From the NCBI RefSeq assembly GCF_014050225.1, contig NZ_JACFXV010000029.1, forward strand, positions 61,404 to 125,403: DNA of 64,000 bases, read 5' to 3'. The position numbers and the translations under genes were made by a program. Under the pieces are notes generated by a model. It saw only the letters and a list, made by a program, of their open reading frames with translations, was not told the DNA's origin and made no database searches. Every line of letters begins with the position of its first letter. Within the stretch, counting starts at the first letter, position 1. The stretch comes from Stappia albiluteola (lineage in GTDB: Bacteria > Pseudomonadota > Alphaproteobacteria > Rhizobiales > Stappiaceae). Shown in pieces: positions 27,325-36,283 of the stretch.

Positions 27325-27873
27325 TTACCGATAGGCCCAGGCACGCAGCGATGCGATAGCACGCTGCGCCGTGCGGCGCAGCGTCTCGGAATCGATGCCG
27401 GACCATGGGTCGCCGGCCGAACCCGGAGCGCTTTCCTGTCCGACGATGCGATGGACGCGGTTGCCGGCATTGTCGACCACATCGAAAACGTAGAACAGCG
27501 TGATCGAGGAACTGTCACCGGTCGCCGACAGATAGCCATTGATGCGGTAGGTGGCCGGGGCGCCGATGCGGCGCACAAGCGTTAGCCCCTGGGCATGAGC
27601 TTCATTGCCGAGATAGCCGGACAGTTCATCGGCTATATTGCCCGGTGCCCCGGTAAAGGGCTCGAAGGCGTAGGAAATCTTGTCGGGCGCGACCGTGGGC
27701 GGCGTGGAGATGACGGCGCCGCGAGTGGCCGCGGTTTGACTGACGATCTTGCCCGGAGGTGTCGTATCGTTGGCGCAGGCCGCCACCAACAGGGCCGAGG
27801 ACAGGGAAAAAACGAGTGGGATAAAGCGGCGGGAGCAGTCTGAAGATCTTTTGCTGTCGGTCAATCGGATCAT
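27325..27873 (-). CDS. Predicted lipoprotein, unknown function
   Basis: 182 residues from the ATG at 27873; earlier in-frame ATGs at 27894 and 27903 would lengthen an already adequate signal peptide. The lipobox is LLVAAC (FSLSSALLVAACAND), so the mature protein starts at a lipidated Cys. The mature domain is rich in beta patterns (ATYRINGYLSATGDSSSITLFYVFDVVDNAGNRVHRIVG) and ends in a helical TLRRTAQRAIASLRAW. I recognise similar rhizobial lipoproteins but no functional name. The same organism's Lgt, which lipidates such proteins, is encoded at 31130. Confidence 0.8.
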   Translation of the reverse strand: MIRLTDSKRSSDCSRRFIPLVFSLSSALLVAACANDTTPPGKIVSQTAATRGAVISTPPTVAPDKISYAFEPFTGAPGNIADELSGYLGNEAHAQGLTLVRRIGAPATYRINGYLSATGDSSSITLFYVFDVVDNAGNRVHRIVGQESAPGSAGDPWSGIDSETLRRTAQRAIASLRAWAYR

Positions 27874-27973
27874 GGTGTCTCGCCGGTCACTCATTTCTGT
27901 CATCGCCACACTTGCCCGGAACCCGAATGTGCTCCACGGGCCGGAGGTTGCCGGGATGCTGGCAGATGTTCGT

Positions 27974-29131
27974 TTATCCCGCCTTTACAGGCAGGTCGAG
28001 AGAGAGTTTGGATAGCCGTTCTGGCGCCCCCTCGCTCGTCAGATAGGTGTGGCCCAGGGACATGGCGGTTCCGCTCTCCGAATCCATCAGGATCATGTGC
28101 ATGAATATCACCATGTTCGGGACGATCTCGGCCGGATTGGCATGATAGGCCATGGGCCAGTCCATCCAGCTTGGCGTGAAGCGGGCGCCCAGCGAATAGC
28201 CGCAGGCATTGAGCCTGTGTGCGAGGAAGCCCCGGTCGTCGATCGCGCGCGCATGGGCATCGAAAAGATCGCCGAAAGTATTACCCTGCACCATGGTGTC
28301 CTCGATCGCCTGCAAGGCTGCGTGAGCCGCATCATGCAAGGCGACGTGTTGCGGCGTCGGCTCGCCGATGACGACCGTGCGCATAAGTGCCGAGTGGTAG
28401 TGCCGATAGACGCCGGCAAATTCCAGCGTGACCTGATCCTGGGCACTGAACTGCCTGCGGCCGGACTTGTAGCGGCAAAGGAGGGCATCCCGCCCGGAGC
28501 CGATGATGAACTCGTTGCCCGGATAGTCGCCGCCTCCTTCGAAGATCGCGCCCTGCATGGCGGCGAGCACCCGGCCTTCGTCTGCGCCCGCCTTTATTTC
28601 GGCGAAGCCTGCCTCGTAGGCCGCGTCGGCAAGGCGAGCGGCCTCGCGCACATAGGCGATTTCCGCCGGGCTCTTTACCGAGCGTAGCAGCGGGACGAGG
28701 GAGGAGGCATCGTCAAGATCGGCGAAGGAATGGAGCGTTTGGTCCAGCTCCCGGCCGAGTTTTGCCGTCAGACCGTGCGTGTCGTATTCCACGCCGAGGC
28801 GGCTGCCCAGAAGGTCCATCTCGAACAGCAGGTCGCGCAGCTGGCCGGTCGGCGATGCCCCGCCGCGGTCGACCCAGATCCGGATGTCCGAGACGATCGA
28901 GGTGTGCCTTGCCTGGCGCAGGTCGGCGGAACGGGTCAGCAATACCACCCGCCCGTCGCGCGTCACCACCATGCACTGGAAGAAGCAGAAGCCGAAGCTG
29001 TCGTATCCCGTCAGCCAATACATGCTTTCCTGAGCGAAAAGCAGCATGGCATCGAGGCCCTCATCCGCCATGAGGGCGCAAAGCGACGTCAGTCGGGAAG
29101 CATATTCTTCGCGGGTAAAATGCAGCGCCAT
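27974..29131 (-). CDS. M24-fold protein (creatinase / ectoine hydrolase-like), metal ligands replaced
   Basis: 385 residues from the ATG at 29131 with AGGGGA upstream; the long upstream extension is unlike coding sequence. The fold is clear: creatinase N domain (LMADEGLDAMLLFAQESMYWLTGYDSFGF) then the pita-bread domain. The five metal ligands of aminopeptidase P/methionine aminopeptidase are mostly lost: the first two Asp positions are Glu and Ala (TLEFAGVYRHYHSALMRT), the His is Tyr (GYSLG) and the two late Glu are absent. This pattern resembles creatinase and the ectoine hydrolase DoeA, so a C-N hydrolase on a small molecule is likelier than Xaa-Pro peptidase. Substrate unknown. Confidence 0.85.
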   Translation of the reverse strand: MALHFTREEYASRLTSLCALMADEGLDAMLLFAQESMYWLTGYDSFGFCFFQCMVVTRDGRVVLLTRSADLRQARHTSIVSDIRIWVDRGGASPTGQLRDLLFEMDLLGSRLGVEYDTHGLTAKLGRELDQTLHSFADLDDASSLVPLLRSVKSPAEIAYVREAARLADAAYEAGFAEIKAGADEGRVLAAMQGAIFEGGGDYPGNEFIIGSGRDALLCRYKSGRRQFSAQDQVTLEFAGVYRHYHSALMRTVVIGEPTPQHVALHDAAHAALQAIEDTMVQGNTFGDLFDAHARAIDDRGFLAHRLNACGYSLGARFTPSWMDWPMAYHANPAEIVPNMVIFMHMILMDSESGTAMSLGHTYLTSEGAPERLSKLSLDLPVKAG

Positions 29132-29184
29132 CGCCGTATCCCCTGAAATGCGCGGGCCTTCGCGCCGAATCGACCCGGCTCCGC

Positions 29185-29955
29185 TCAATCGTCCTTCAGC
29201 ACGATGGCCGACATCAGCCGGCCGTAATCGGCTTCGCCGCGATGTGTTGCGCGGCGATAGGAAAAGAACCGTTCCTCGTCGCCGTAGGTGCAAAGGTCGA
29301 GATTGCCTGCCTTCTTCACACCTGCGGTGCGCAAGCGCCCGACAATATAGGCCGGCAGATCGAACATCGCATGTCCGGTGCGTTCGGACGGCGAAAAGTA
29401 TCGATCGCTTCCCTGATCTTGCGAAAGGAACCGGTCGACGAATTCGCCGCCGACTTCGTAGGCGCTTGCGGAAATCGTCGGCCCAAGTACTGCGGTAACG
29501 CGATCATTTCGCGCGCCAAGCGATTCCATTGCTGCAAGCGTCGCCTCCAGCACACCGTGAAGCGCGCCGCGCCATCCGGCATGGGCGGCGCCGATCACCC
29601 GCGCTTCCGGATCGCAGAAGAGGACGGGGCCGCAATCCGCCGTCGATATTCCCAGCGCCAGCCCGGGCTTGGCCGTCACCAGGGCGTCGGCCTTCGGCCC
29701 GCTGCCCGGCGCCCATGCATCATCGGCGATAGTCACCTCGGCGGAATGGAATTGATGCGGGGAAACCAACCGCTCCGGCGATGCGCTCAGCTTGCCGGCA
29801 ATCCGGCGGCGGTTCTCAAGCACTGCAGCGCGGTCGTCGTCGGAACCAAGTCCGATGTTCAGGCTGCCGTAGATGCCCTGCGATATGCCGCCCTGCCGTG
29901 TGAAATAGCCATGCGCGATGCCAGGGATCGCTGCAAGGTCGGGCGCCTCGATCAT
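29185..29955 (-). CDS. pgeF: Peptidoglycan editing factor PgeF / YfiH (purine nucleoside phosphorylase-laccase fold)
   Basis: 256 residues from the ATG at 29955 with GGAG 8 nt upstream; a GTG at 30033 overlapping the previous stop is possible but adds non-coding-looking sequence. Conserved metal-site pieces are present: SPHQFHS, TADCGPVLF and HAGWRGALHGVLE, then GPTISASAYEVG. The family was long called multicopper oxidase or laccase-like; current work ties it to removal of misincorporated Ser from peptidoglycan precursors or to nucleoside phosphorolysis. Downstream of the NDUFAF7-type gene and lgt on the same strand. Confidence 0.9.
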   Translation of the reverse strand: MIEAPDLAAIPGIAHGYFTRQGGISQGIYGSLNIGLGSDDDRAAVLENRRRIAGKLSASPERLVSPHQFHSAEVTIADDAWAPGSGPKADALVTAKPGLALGISTADCGPVLFCDPEARVIGAAHAGWRGALHGVLEATLAAMESLGARNDRVTAVLGPTISASAYEVGGEFVDRFLSQDQGSDRYFSPSERTGHAMFDLPAYIVGRLRTAGVKKAGNLDLCTYGDEERFFSYRRATHRGEADYGRLMSAIVLKDD

Positions 29956-30029
29956 TCCACCACTCCGAGCGAATCCGTTCACCCCCAAATCCTCTCGGGG
30001 GGAGGGAAGGGATCGTGCAACCCCGCGCT

Positions 30030-31133
30030 TCACCTGTCAAACGGCGGCAAGGCGAATCCGCCTGACGAAATCGCGAGTACCTTGAAAAGGTCGCCCATCG
30101 CCTGCGGCGCTGCAAGCCGCTCCACCTCGCCACGAATACGTTCCTGCACCTCTGCGGATTTGCCCGTGCCGAGCTGGCCCGCGCGTTCGAGCAAACCCAG
30201 ATCGAGCAGGAAATTGCCCTGCGTCGTCGGGCCGTGGACGGTTGCGCCGCCTTGCCGGAAGGAGCGGCCGAGCGTGTCGAAATTGACATGTGCGGTGAGG
30301 TCGGCCTCGCCAGCCTTTTCCAGCACGGAGAGCGGCTTGTGCCGGTAGAGCGCCTGCAGCGTATCGCCCGGCCCGCCCGTCTCGTATCCGTAGTCGATAA
30401 CGAGCCCGACGCCGCCCGAAGCCGTGATGCGCGCTCCAATAGCCTCCGCGATCGCATTGGCGGCTGGCTGGGTTTCGAGAATGCTGCCTTCCGGCGCGCC
30501 TTTGGCTGTTTCCGGCACGTCGGCGGCTGCCAGTCCCGTCGGGCCGAGGCCGAATGCGAAACGACCGTCGTCATCGAGGCCGATCATTCTTTCCCGCCAC
30601 TCGCCTCCCGCAAGCACATATTGGCGGATCGGCAGGGCGTCGAAAAACTCGTTGGCGACCAGAAACAGCGGCGCGTCTTCGGGCACTGAGTCCAAATGGT
30701 CGGCAAACGCCGGTTCGAGAGGTGCGTTGGCCAGCGTCGCCGCCTGGATGTCGCGCAGTCGCCGGCTCGTTTCGACGAGGTGCAGTCGTGCCGCCCTGAT
30801 GAATTGCGGATCGAGGCGTGCGACGCGCAAGGCATCCGCCATCAGCGTGCCGCGTCCCGGCCCCAGTTCCACAAGGTGGAAGGGGGAAGGCCGGCCGGCA
30901 AGGCGCCAGGCATGGACGAGAAAGCCGCCGATGAGTTCTCCGAAGAGCTGACTGATTTCGGGGGCGGTAATGAAGTCGCCCGAGGCGCCGAACGGCTCGG
31001 CCGTCATGTAGTAGCCGTGATCTGGATCGCCGAGACAGGCGGCCATGTAGTCGGCGATGGAGATCGGACCAAGCGACGCGATGCGCTCGGCAAGCCGGCG
31101 TCCGAGCGCCGTCTCCTGGACGCTGCCGGTCAT
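30030..31133 (-). CDS. NDUFAF7/MidA-type SAM-dependent methyltransferase
   Basis: 367 residues from the ATG at 31133, overlapping the lgt stop by 4 nt (ATGA). Family pieces: ISIADYMAACLGDPDHGYYM near the start, FGASGDFITAPEISQLFGELIG, the SAM loop VELGPGRGTLMADALR (about 85-100), ANEFFDALPIRQYVL and LVIDYGYETG. The mitochondrial homologue dimethylates an arginine of a complex I subunit and is needed for complex I assembly, so a role on NADH dehydrogenase is the reasonable inference here. Encoded in lgt-NDUFAF7-pgeF order, as is usual in rhizobia. Confidence 0.92.
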   Translation of the reverse strand: MTGSVQETALGRRLAERIASLGPISIADYMAACLGDPDHGYYMTAEPFGASGDFITAPEISQLFGELIGGFLVHAWRLAGRPSPFHLVELGPGRGTLMADALRVARLDPQFIRAARLHLVETSRRLRDIQAATLANAPLEPAFADHLDSVPEDAPLFLVANEFFDALPIRQYVLAGGEWRERMIGLDDDGRFAFGLGPTGLAAADVPETAKGAPEGSILETQPAANAIAEAIGARITASGGVGLVIDYGYETGGPGDTLQALYRHKPLSVLEKAGEADLTAHVNFDTLGRSFRQGGATVHGPTTQGNFLLDLGLLERAGQLGTGKSAEVQERIRGEVERLAAPQAMGDLFKVLAISSGGFALPPFDR

Positions 31134-31966
31134 GACGGGTTCGGTCCGCTTGCCGGTTTTCGGCGCACGGCCCACAGCGCGAGCGCAAGTCCTGCAAGGA
31201 TCATCGGCGCGGAAAGCAGCATGCCCATGGTCAGCCCGCCATAGAGATACCCGATCTGGACATCGGGCATGCGGAAGAACTCGGCAATGGTGCGGGCCGC
31301 TCCATAGCCGGCGGCGAAAAGGCCAGCCGTCAAGCCGGGGCGCTGCAGCGTGGAGAAGCGGGTAACCGCGAGGCGGATAAGGAGAAACAGCACCACTCCC
31401 TCGAGTGCAGCTTCATAGAGCTGGCTGGGATGGCGCGGCTCCGGCCCGCCCGTCGGGAAGGCGATTGCCCAGGGCACGTCGCTTGGCCGTCCCCAGAGCT
31501 CGCCATTGATGAAATTCGCGATGCGGCCGAAGAACAATCCGATCGGCGCCACCGTTCCCGCAAGATCGAAGAAGGTCAGCACCGACAGCCCGCGCATGCG
31601 GGCAAACAGCACCATCGCCAGGACGGTGCCCAGAAAGCCGCCATGGAAGGACATGCCGCCGGTCCAGACTTTCAATACATCTGTCGGATTGTTGAGAAAA
31701 TAGACGGGATCGTAGAAGAGCACATAGCCGAGCCGTCCGCCGAGGATGATCCCGAGCGTCGCCCAAAGAACGAAATCATCGATGTCGACAGGTTGGGGAC
31801 GCGCCATTCCGTTCCACAGCCGTTCGTCGGCGACTTCGCGGCGCATCAGGCGCCACGCCAGCAGGATGCCGGCGATATAGGCAAGCGCATACCAGCGGAT
31901 CGCGAATGGCCCGAACTCGACCAGCACCGGATCGATGGCTGGGAAGGGCAGGGCGAGAAACGGCAT
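31130..31966 (-). CDS. lgt: Prolipoprotein diacylglyceryl transferase
   Basis: 278 residues from the ATG at 31966 (MPFLALPFPAIDPVLVEFGPFAIRWY); the frame can be read to 32041 without support. About seven hydrophobic spans. Lgt signature FGRIANFINGELWGRPSDVPWA is intact and RHPSQLYEAALEG follows. It transfers diacylglycerol from phosphatidylglycerol to the lipobox Cys of exported lipoproteins in the inner membrane. The phosphatidylglycerol pathway enzyme PgsA is also encoded in this window. First gene of the lgt-NDUFAF7-pgeF operon and divergent from ubiK. Confidence 0.96.
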   Translation of the reverse strand: MPFLALPFPAIDPVLVEFGPFAIRWYALAYIAGILLAWRLMRREVADERLWNGMARPQPVDIDDFVLWATLGIILGGRLGYVLFYDPVYFLNNPTDVLKVWTGGMSFHGGFLGTVLAMVLFARMRGLSVLTFFDLAGTVAPIGLFFGRIANFINGELWGRPSDVPWAIAFPTGGPEPRHPSQLYEAALEGVVLFLLIRLAVTRFSTLQRPGLTAGLFAAGYGAARTIAEFFRMPDVQIGYLYGGLTMGMLLSAPMILAGLALALWAVRRKPASGPNPS

Positions 31967-32149
31967 CGATGGCTCCCGGCTGGACTCTTGGGACGGCCGA
32001 TTGGCCGTGTTCCTGATATTCGCACGGTTTTCCCGCCGCAAGCGCTTGAAGCGGGGTTGCCTGCGCTATCATATAAGCTAGAGACTGTTCGAAAATTCCG
32101 ACGGGCTCGCGCTGCGGCCTGTATCTGCGCCGCCCTACGGAGAAGGACC

Positions 32150-32446
32150 ATGACCCAGGGAACGAACCGCATCCTCGACGATTTCGCCAAGCTGATGACC
32201 GACGCCGCCAGCGTCGCGCAAGGGGCAAGGCGTGAAGTCGAAACCGCTTTCCGGGCACAGGCCGAGCGTTTCCTCGCCGACATGGACCTTGTGAAACGCG
32301 AAGAGCACGATGTCGTGAAGGATATTGCCGTGCGCGCGCTCGATCGGATCGAGGCGCTGGAAGCGCGGGTAAATGAACTCGAAGCGAAGCTCGCCGAGAA
32401 GAAAAGCGCAGGATCAAGAAAAAAAGACGAAAACCTCGGCGGTTAG
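32150..32446 (+). CDS. ubiK: Ubiquinone biosynthesis accessory factor UbiK family
   Basis: 98 residues from an ATG with GGAGAAGGA upstream. Two helical parts: MTQGTNRILDDFAKLMTDAASVAQG... and a coiled coil near 58-85 (ALDRIEALEARVNELEAKLAEKK), with a basic tail. This is the BMFP/YqiC shape; the enterobacterial member helps the Ubi enzymes work together on lipid-bound intermediates. Monocistronic; a GC hairpin follows (32472-32522). No other ubiquinone genes are near, so the assignment rests on fold and length. Confidence 0.88.
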   Translation: MTQGTNRILDDFAKLMTDAASVAQGARREVETAFRAQAERFLADMDLVKREEHDVVKDIAVRALDRIEALEARVNELEAKLAEKKSAGSRKKDENLGG

Positions 32447-32783
32447 TCGCGGTTAATCGACGTTCCTTTTTCAAGTGCCCGCGATTGTGCGGCGGAGAAA
32501 ATATTTCCGCTGCTCGGCACTTTCAGTTGCTTTTTCCAAAACATGCCATAAAACCATCCACAATTTTCACGGTCGTCTTGAAAATGTGATCCTACGTTAC
32601 GGCCGCTTATGGCTGTATATTGAATCCACACAAGGATTCGCGTTCGATCGATGTTCGGGCAGTCAAAAGCTTCCTCATCGCGATGCGCCTGACTTGCTGC
32701 AGGTGCCGTATCACGTGGACCGAACCAGGGTTGCGAGGCCGGTCGATGAAAGATCCCGCGCTCCCAAGACGAGAGGAACGATC
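32447..32783. other. Gap with a nested hairpin between ubiK and the YbjN gene
   Basis: 337 nt. At 32473-32522 AAGTGCC and GGCACTT enclose a smaller GCGGA/TCCGC stem around an AAATATTT core. The rest is unremarkable; the YbjN gene is preceded by GAGAGGA. Confidence 0.45.
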
Positions 32784-33284
32784 ATGAGCCTCATCGACGC
32801 CGATTACGAGCAACCCGGCAACCCTGTCGATACGATCGAGCATATCGCGGCGATCAACGACTGGTCGTTCGAGCGCTCGGGCGAGGACGAGATCACCATC
32901 TCCGTCGCGGGCCACTGGTGCGACTACCATATCTCCTTTTCCTGGATGGAAGAGCTGGAAGCCCTGCATCTTGCCTGCGCCTTCGATCTCAAGGTTCCCG
33001 ATCCGCGCAAGACGGAGATCACGCGGCTTTTGGCTCTTGTCAACGAGCAGCTCTGGATGGGGCATTTCGACTTGTGGAGTCGCGAAGGGGTGGTGATCTT
33101 CCGCCAGTCGCTGCTGCTTGCCGGGGGCGCCGAGGCGACGTCAGGGCAGATCGAAGGACTTCTGAGCAACGCCCTGGATGCTTGCGAGCGCTACTATCAG
33201 GCTTTCCAGTTCGTCGTCTGGGCCGGCAAGACCGCCGTTGAAGCGGTCGATACCGTATTGTTCGAGACTGCAGGCGAGGCATGA
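32784..33284 (+). CDS. YbjN domain protein
   Basis: 166 residues from the ATG at 32784 (GAGAGGA upstream). Alternating strands with NDWSFERSGEDEITISVAGHWCDYHISFSW and the helix LLALVNEQLWMGHFDLW fit the YbjN/DUF1790 family (T3SS-chaperone-like fold), which is associated with stress and motility regulation without a defined reaction. The stop overlaps the proC start (ATGA, 33281-33284), so they are one operon; YbjN next to proC is recurrent in rhizobia. Confidence 0.87.
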   Translation: MSLIDADYEQPGNPVDTIEHIAAINDWSFERSGEDEITISVAGHWCDYHISFSWMEELEALHLACAFDLKVPDPRKTEITRLLALVNEQLWMGHFDLWSREGVVIFRQSLLLAGGAEATSGQIEGLLSNALDACERYYQAFQFVVWAGKTAVEAVDTVLFETAGEA

Positions 33285-34099
33285 CCCAGACTGCGGAGCG
33301 TCCGCTGGCGTTGATCGGTGCCGGCAAGATGGGCGGCGCCATGCTGGAAGGCTGGGTGAAACGCGGAGCCGATCCCAGGTCGATCGTTGTGGTCGACCCG
33401 AAGCCCGCCCCCGAGATGTCGGATCTGCTGGCGCGGCACGGCATCGGTCACGAAACAGCGCTGTCGGCTTCGTGCAAGCCGGGTATCCTGCTTCTTGCAA
33501 TCAAGCCTCAGCTGATGGAAAGGGTGCTGCCGACACTGACGCCTTCCGTCCTCCCCGATACGCTTGTGCTGTCGATTGCCGCGGGCACAACCGTGGCAAC
33601 GCTCGGAAGCGCTTTCGGCGACGTGCCGATCGTCCGTGTCATGCCGAATACGCCGGCGCAGGTCGGACGCGGTATGAGTGTCGCCTATGCCAATGACAAG
33701 GTTGTGGACGAACAGCGCAGGGAAGTCGACTTGCTGTTGTCGGCGATCGGCATGGTCGCGTGGGCGGATGCCGAGGACCAGATGGACGCGGTCACCGCTG
33801 TAAGCGGTTCCGGTCCCGCCTATGTCTTCCATCTGGTCGAGGCGCTGGCCGCGGCTGGCGTCAAGGCGGGTCTGCCGGCTGAACTCGCCCGCGTGATTGC
33901 GCGCCAGACAGTGGTGGGCGCCGGTGAACTCCTGCACCAGTCGGAACTCGATGCCGGCACCTTGCGTGAAAACGTCACTTCACCGAACGGTACGACGGCG
34001 GCTGCTCTCTCCGTTCTGATGGCGCCCGACGGCTTGGGTGCCCTGATGGAGAAGGCGGTTGCCGCCGCCACGCGGCGTTCGCGCGAACTCGCTGGCTGA
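33281..34099 (+). CDS. proC: Pyrroline-5-carboxylate reductase
   Basis: 272 residues. Dinucleotide fold at the start (LALIGAGKMGGAMLEGWVKRG), P5C-reductase middle (VRVMPNTPAQVGRGMSVAY) and the substrate/dimer helices SGSGPAYVFHLVEALAAAGVKAGLPAELARVIARQTVVGAGEL ending in SPNGTTAAAL. It reduces pyrroline-5-carboxylate to proline with NAD(P)H. Translationally coupled to the YbjN gene. Confidence 0.97.
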   Translation: MTQTAERPLALIGAGKMGGAMLEGWVKRGADPRSIVVVDPKPAPEMSDLLARHGIGHETALSASCKPGILLLAIKPQLMERVLPTLTPSVLPDTLVLSIAAGTTVATLGSAFGDVPIVRVMPNTPAQVGRGMSVAYANDKVVDEQRREVDLLLSAIGMVAWADAEDQMDAVTAVSGSGPAYVFHLVEALAAAGVKAGLPAELARVIARQTVVGAGELLHQSELDAGTLRENVTSPNGTTAAALSVLMAPDGLGALMEKAVAAATRRSRELAG

Positions 34100-34202
34100 G
34101 CGGTCTGTATCGAAAAGTCTTTTTGCCGCAGTCCCGCATCTCGAAATATCGCGATTTCGCCTTATCTTCCAATAAGACAAGCGAAGAATGCGGGAGTTTG
34201 CC

Positions 34203-34880
34203 ATGGTCGCTCAAAAGACGAGGCAGAAGATCGTCCAGGCCTTTGCCACCATACTTGGCGAGGAAGGCTGGGAGGCGGCCAGTCCGGCGCGGGCGGCCAC
34301 TGATGCGGGCGTTTCCCTTTCCGCCATGCGTGCTGAATTTCCCACGCGTATTTCCTTGCTTGCGGCACTTCTCAGCAATGTCGATCAGCAGGTGCTCGAC
34401 GCCGTCGATGCCTCGATGGCCGAGGAACCGGCAAAGGACCGGCTGTTCGACGTCATTCTCAGCCGGCTCGATCATATGGCTCCCTACAAGGCTTCAGTTC
34501 GGGCGCTGAAGGCGGCTGTGCGTCGCGATCCGATGTTGGCGCTTGAGATCAATCCGGTTGCCGCTACCTCGATGCGCTGGATGCTCACGGCAGCCGGTAT
34601 CGAGCCGAGAGGTCTGCGCGGCCGGATGATGGTGCAGGGGCTGGTCGTCGCCTTCGCGCGCATCCTGGACACCTGGCTGGAGGACGACGATCCCGGGCTC
34701 GCCCGCACCATGGCGGCGGTTGATCGGGAACTGACGCGCGGCGCCGACTGGCTGGGCCGCATGGGCCGGCTTGAGAAACTTGTCCGCCCGCTCGCCGAGA
34801 AGTTTACCGGTCGGCGCGGTCGTCGCCGGGCGCCGGACGCACCTGGCGACGAGGGAGAGATCGCGGGGGCCGGGATTTGA
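34203..34880 (+). CDS. TetR-type protein with an HTH head
   Basis: 225 residues from the ATG at 34203 with GGGAG upstream; an ATG at 34188 is in frame. The N-terminal 50 residues carry the TetR HTH pattern (RQKIVQAFATILGEEGWEAASPARAATDAGVSLSAMRAEFPTRISLLAALL), although the recognition helix is less typical than usual, so a COQ9-like relative is also possible. The C-terminal helices would form the ligand pocket. The target is unknown; no operator candidate stood out in the 103 nt upstream. The tail is Arg/Gly-rich. Confidence 0.8.
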   Translation: MVAQKTRQKIVQAFATILGEEGWEAASPARAATDAGVSLSAMRAEFPTRISLLAALLSNVDQQVLDAVDASMAEEPAKDRLFDVILSRLDHMAPYKASVRALKAAVRRDPMLALEINPVAATSMRWMLTAAGIEPRGLRGRMMVQGLVVAFARILDTWLEDDDPGLARTMAAVDRELTRGADWLGRMGRLEKLVRPLAEKFTGRRGRRRAPDAPGDEGEIAGAGI

Positions 34881-34951
34881 AGCAGCGAGGTTGAATCCGG
34901 CCGGGTCTTCGGCTTTCTTGGAGCTCCCTTATTGCGCAGTGGAGTTCCTTG

Positions 34952-35296
34952 ATGCCGTCCGACACGATTTCCTTCGATGATTTCCTGAAAGTGGATATCC
35001 GGGTTGGCCGGATTGTCGAGGCGGCTCCCTTTCCCGAGGCGCGCAAGCCGGCGATCAAGCTGATGATCGATTTCGGTCCCGAGATCGGCCTCAAGAAATC
35101 TTCAGCACAGATCACCAGGCACTATTCGCCGGAGGAATTGATCGGCCGTCTGGTGCTCGCCGTCGTCAATTTCCCGCCGCGCCAGATCGGTCCGGTTATG
35201 TCGGAGGTGCTCACCCTCGGCGCGCCGGATAAGGACGGCGAAGTGGTGCTGCTCACGCCTGACAAGGACGTGCCGATCGGCGGGCGGATGTATTAG
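34952..35296 (+). CDS. csaA: tRNA-binding protein CsaA
   Basis: 114 residues from the ATG at 34952 with GGAG upstream (a TTG precedes it directly). One tRNA-binding OB fold: FLKVDIRVGRIVEAAPFPEARKPAIKLMIDFG, then KKSSAQITRHYSPEELIGRLVLAVVNFPPRQIGPVMSEVLTLGAP, as in CsaA and the C-terminal domain of methionyl-tRNA synthetase. CsaA was described as a chaperone linked to secretion. The stop overlaps the stop of the convergent LysR gene by 4 nt. Confidence 0.93.
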   Translation: MPSDTISFDDFLKVDIRVGRIVEAAPFPEARKPAIKLMIDFGPEIGLKKSSAQITRHYSPEELIGRLVLAVVNFPPRQIGPVMSEVLTLGAPDKDGEVVLLTPDKDVPIGGRMY

Positions 35297-36168
35297 GCGC
35301 CGATTGGCTTCCTGCCGATCTTTCCGAACGTTTCGCGGATCGCTCTGACGGGCGCTTCGTATTCGCTGGCGGTTCTGCAATGCAGGAGCATGTCGTTCGA
35401 GGGCAGGGGCGGCAGGCCGTGGTCTGGACCGAGTATCCGGCATCCCGAAGGCAGGTTGCGCGCATCGAGGCAGGCTACGCCGAGGCCGGCGGTCGCGGCT
35501 GCCTGGACGGCGGCAACGCCCGTACCGGTGAAGGCATCTATCCAGGAAATACCGGCTGCTTCCAACGCCTTGATCGCCTGCTTTCGCACGCTGCAATGGG
35601 CGGAATAGGACAGGAAGGGCAAGGGTTGGTCGGGATCGAGGATGAAGTCTTTCGCCGCCAACCAGATGAGCTGGTCCCGGAAGAGCACGAAGCCGCTGGA
35701 TTGTGGAGAATCGCGTCGGGAAATCGCCGCATCGACCTCGCCGTTCCGGAAAGCCTGGGACGCCTGATCCGAACTGCATACGGTGACCGAGTAGCGGATT
35801 TCGGGGCAGGACCGTTGCAATCCGGCGATGAGCGCGGGAAGGAGCGCCCCTGCCGCGTGGTCGCTGACGGCAAGCGAAAATTGCTGACGGGCATCGGGTG
35901 ACGAGGCGCGCCGTGCGGCTCGATCGTGCACATCGAGGACCAGTCTCGCATCTTCCAGGAAACTTGCGCCAAAGGACGTCAGCCTGACGGAGCGTGGATC
36001 GCGGTCCATCAATCTCTGGCCGAGCCGGTCTTCGAGCTTGCGGATCCGCATGCTGATTGCCGATTGGCTCGCGCCAATCGTTTGCCCTGCCGCAGTGAAG
36101 CCGGTGGCGTCGGCAGTCGCCACGAAGGTGCGGAGCAGGTCGATGTCCAGGGTTGGCGTGTGCACCAT
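35293..36168 (-). CDS. LysR family transcriptional regulator
   Basis: 291 residues from the ATG at 36168 (AGGA upstream). The HTH is at 5-63 (DLLRTFVATADATGFTAAGQTIGASQSAISMRIRKLEDRLGQRLMDR), then a two-lobed effector domain from about 88. Divergent from a tautomerase gene with 115 nt between the starts, the standard arrangement for a LysR regulator and its target. The AT-rich intergenic part near 36180-36220 would hold the operator, but I could not name one precisely. Confidence 0.92.
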   Translation of the reverse strand: MVHTPTLDIDLLRTFVATADATGFTAAGQTIGASQSAISMRIRKLEDRLGQRLMDRDPRSVRLTSFGASFLEDARLVLDVHDRAARRASSPDARQQFSLAVSDHAAGALLPALIAGLQRSCPEIRYSVTVCSSDQASQAFRNGEVDAAISRRDSPQSSGFVLFRDQLIWLAAKDFILDPDQPLPFLSYSAHCSVRKQAIKALEAAGISWIDAFTGTGVAAVQAAATAGLGVACLDARNLPSGCRILGPDHGLPPLPSNDMLLHCRTASEYEAPVRAIRETFGKIGRKPIGA

Positions 36169-36283
36169 CACGATTCCTGATTTTTGAAATCAGTTAAATT
36201 CGTTTTGTAGATGATAAAGGCACTCCTACGATCAGTCCACCGATGCGGAAGGAAATCTTCCGAACAGATCAAGGAGACAGAAG

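Noticed and set aside
27907..27975. A tRNA-like GC-rich stretch between the lipoprotein and M24 genes
   Set aside because: No T-loop GGTTCGA sequence or acceptor pairing.
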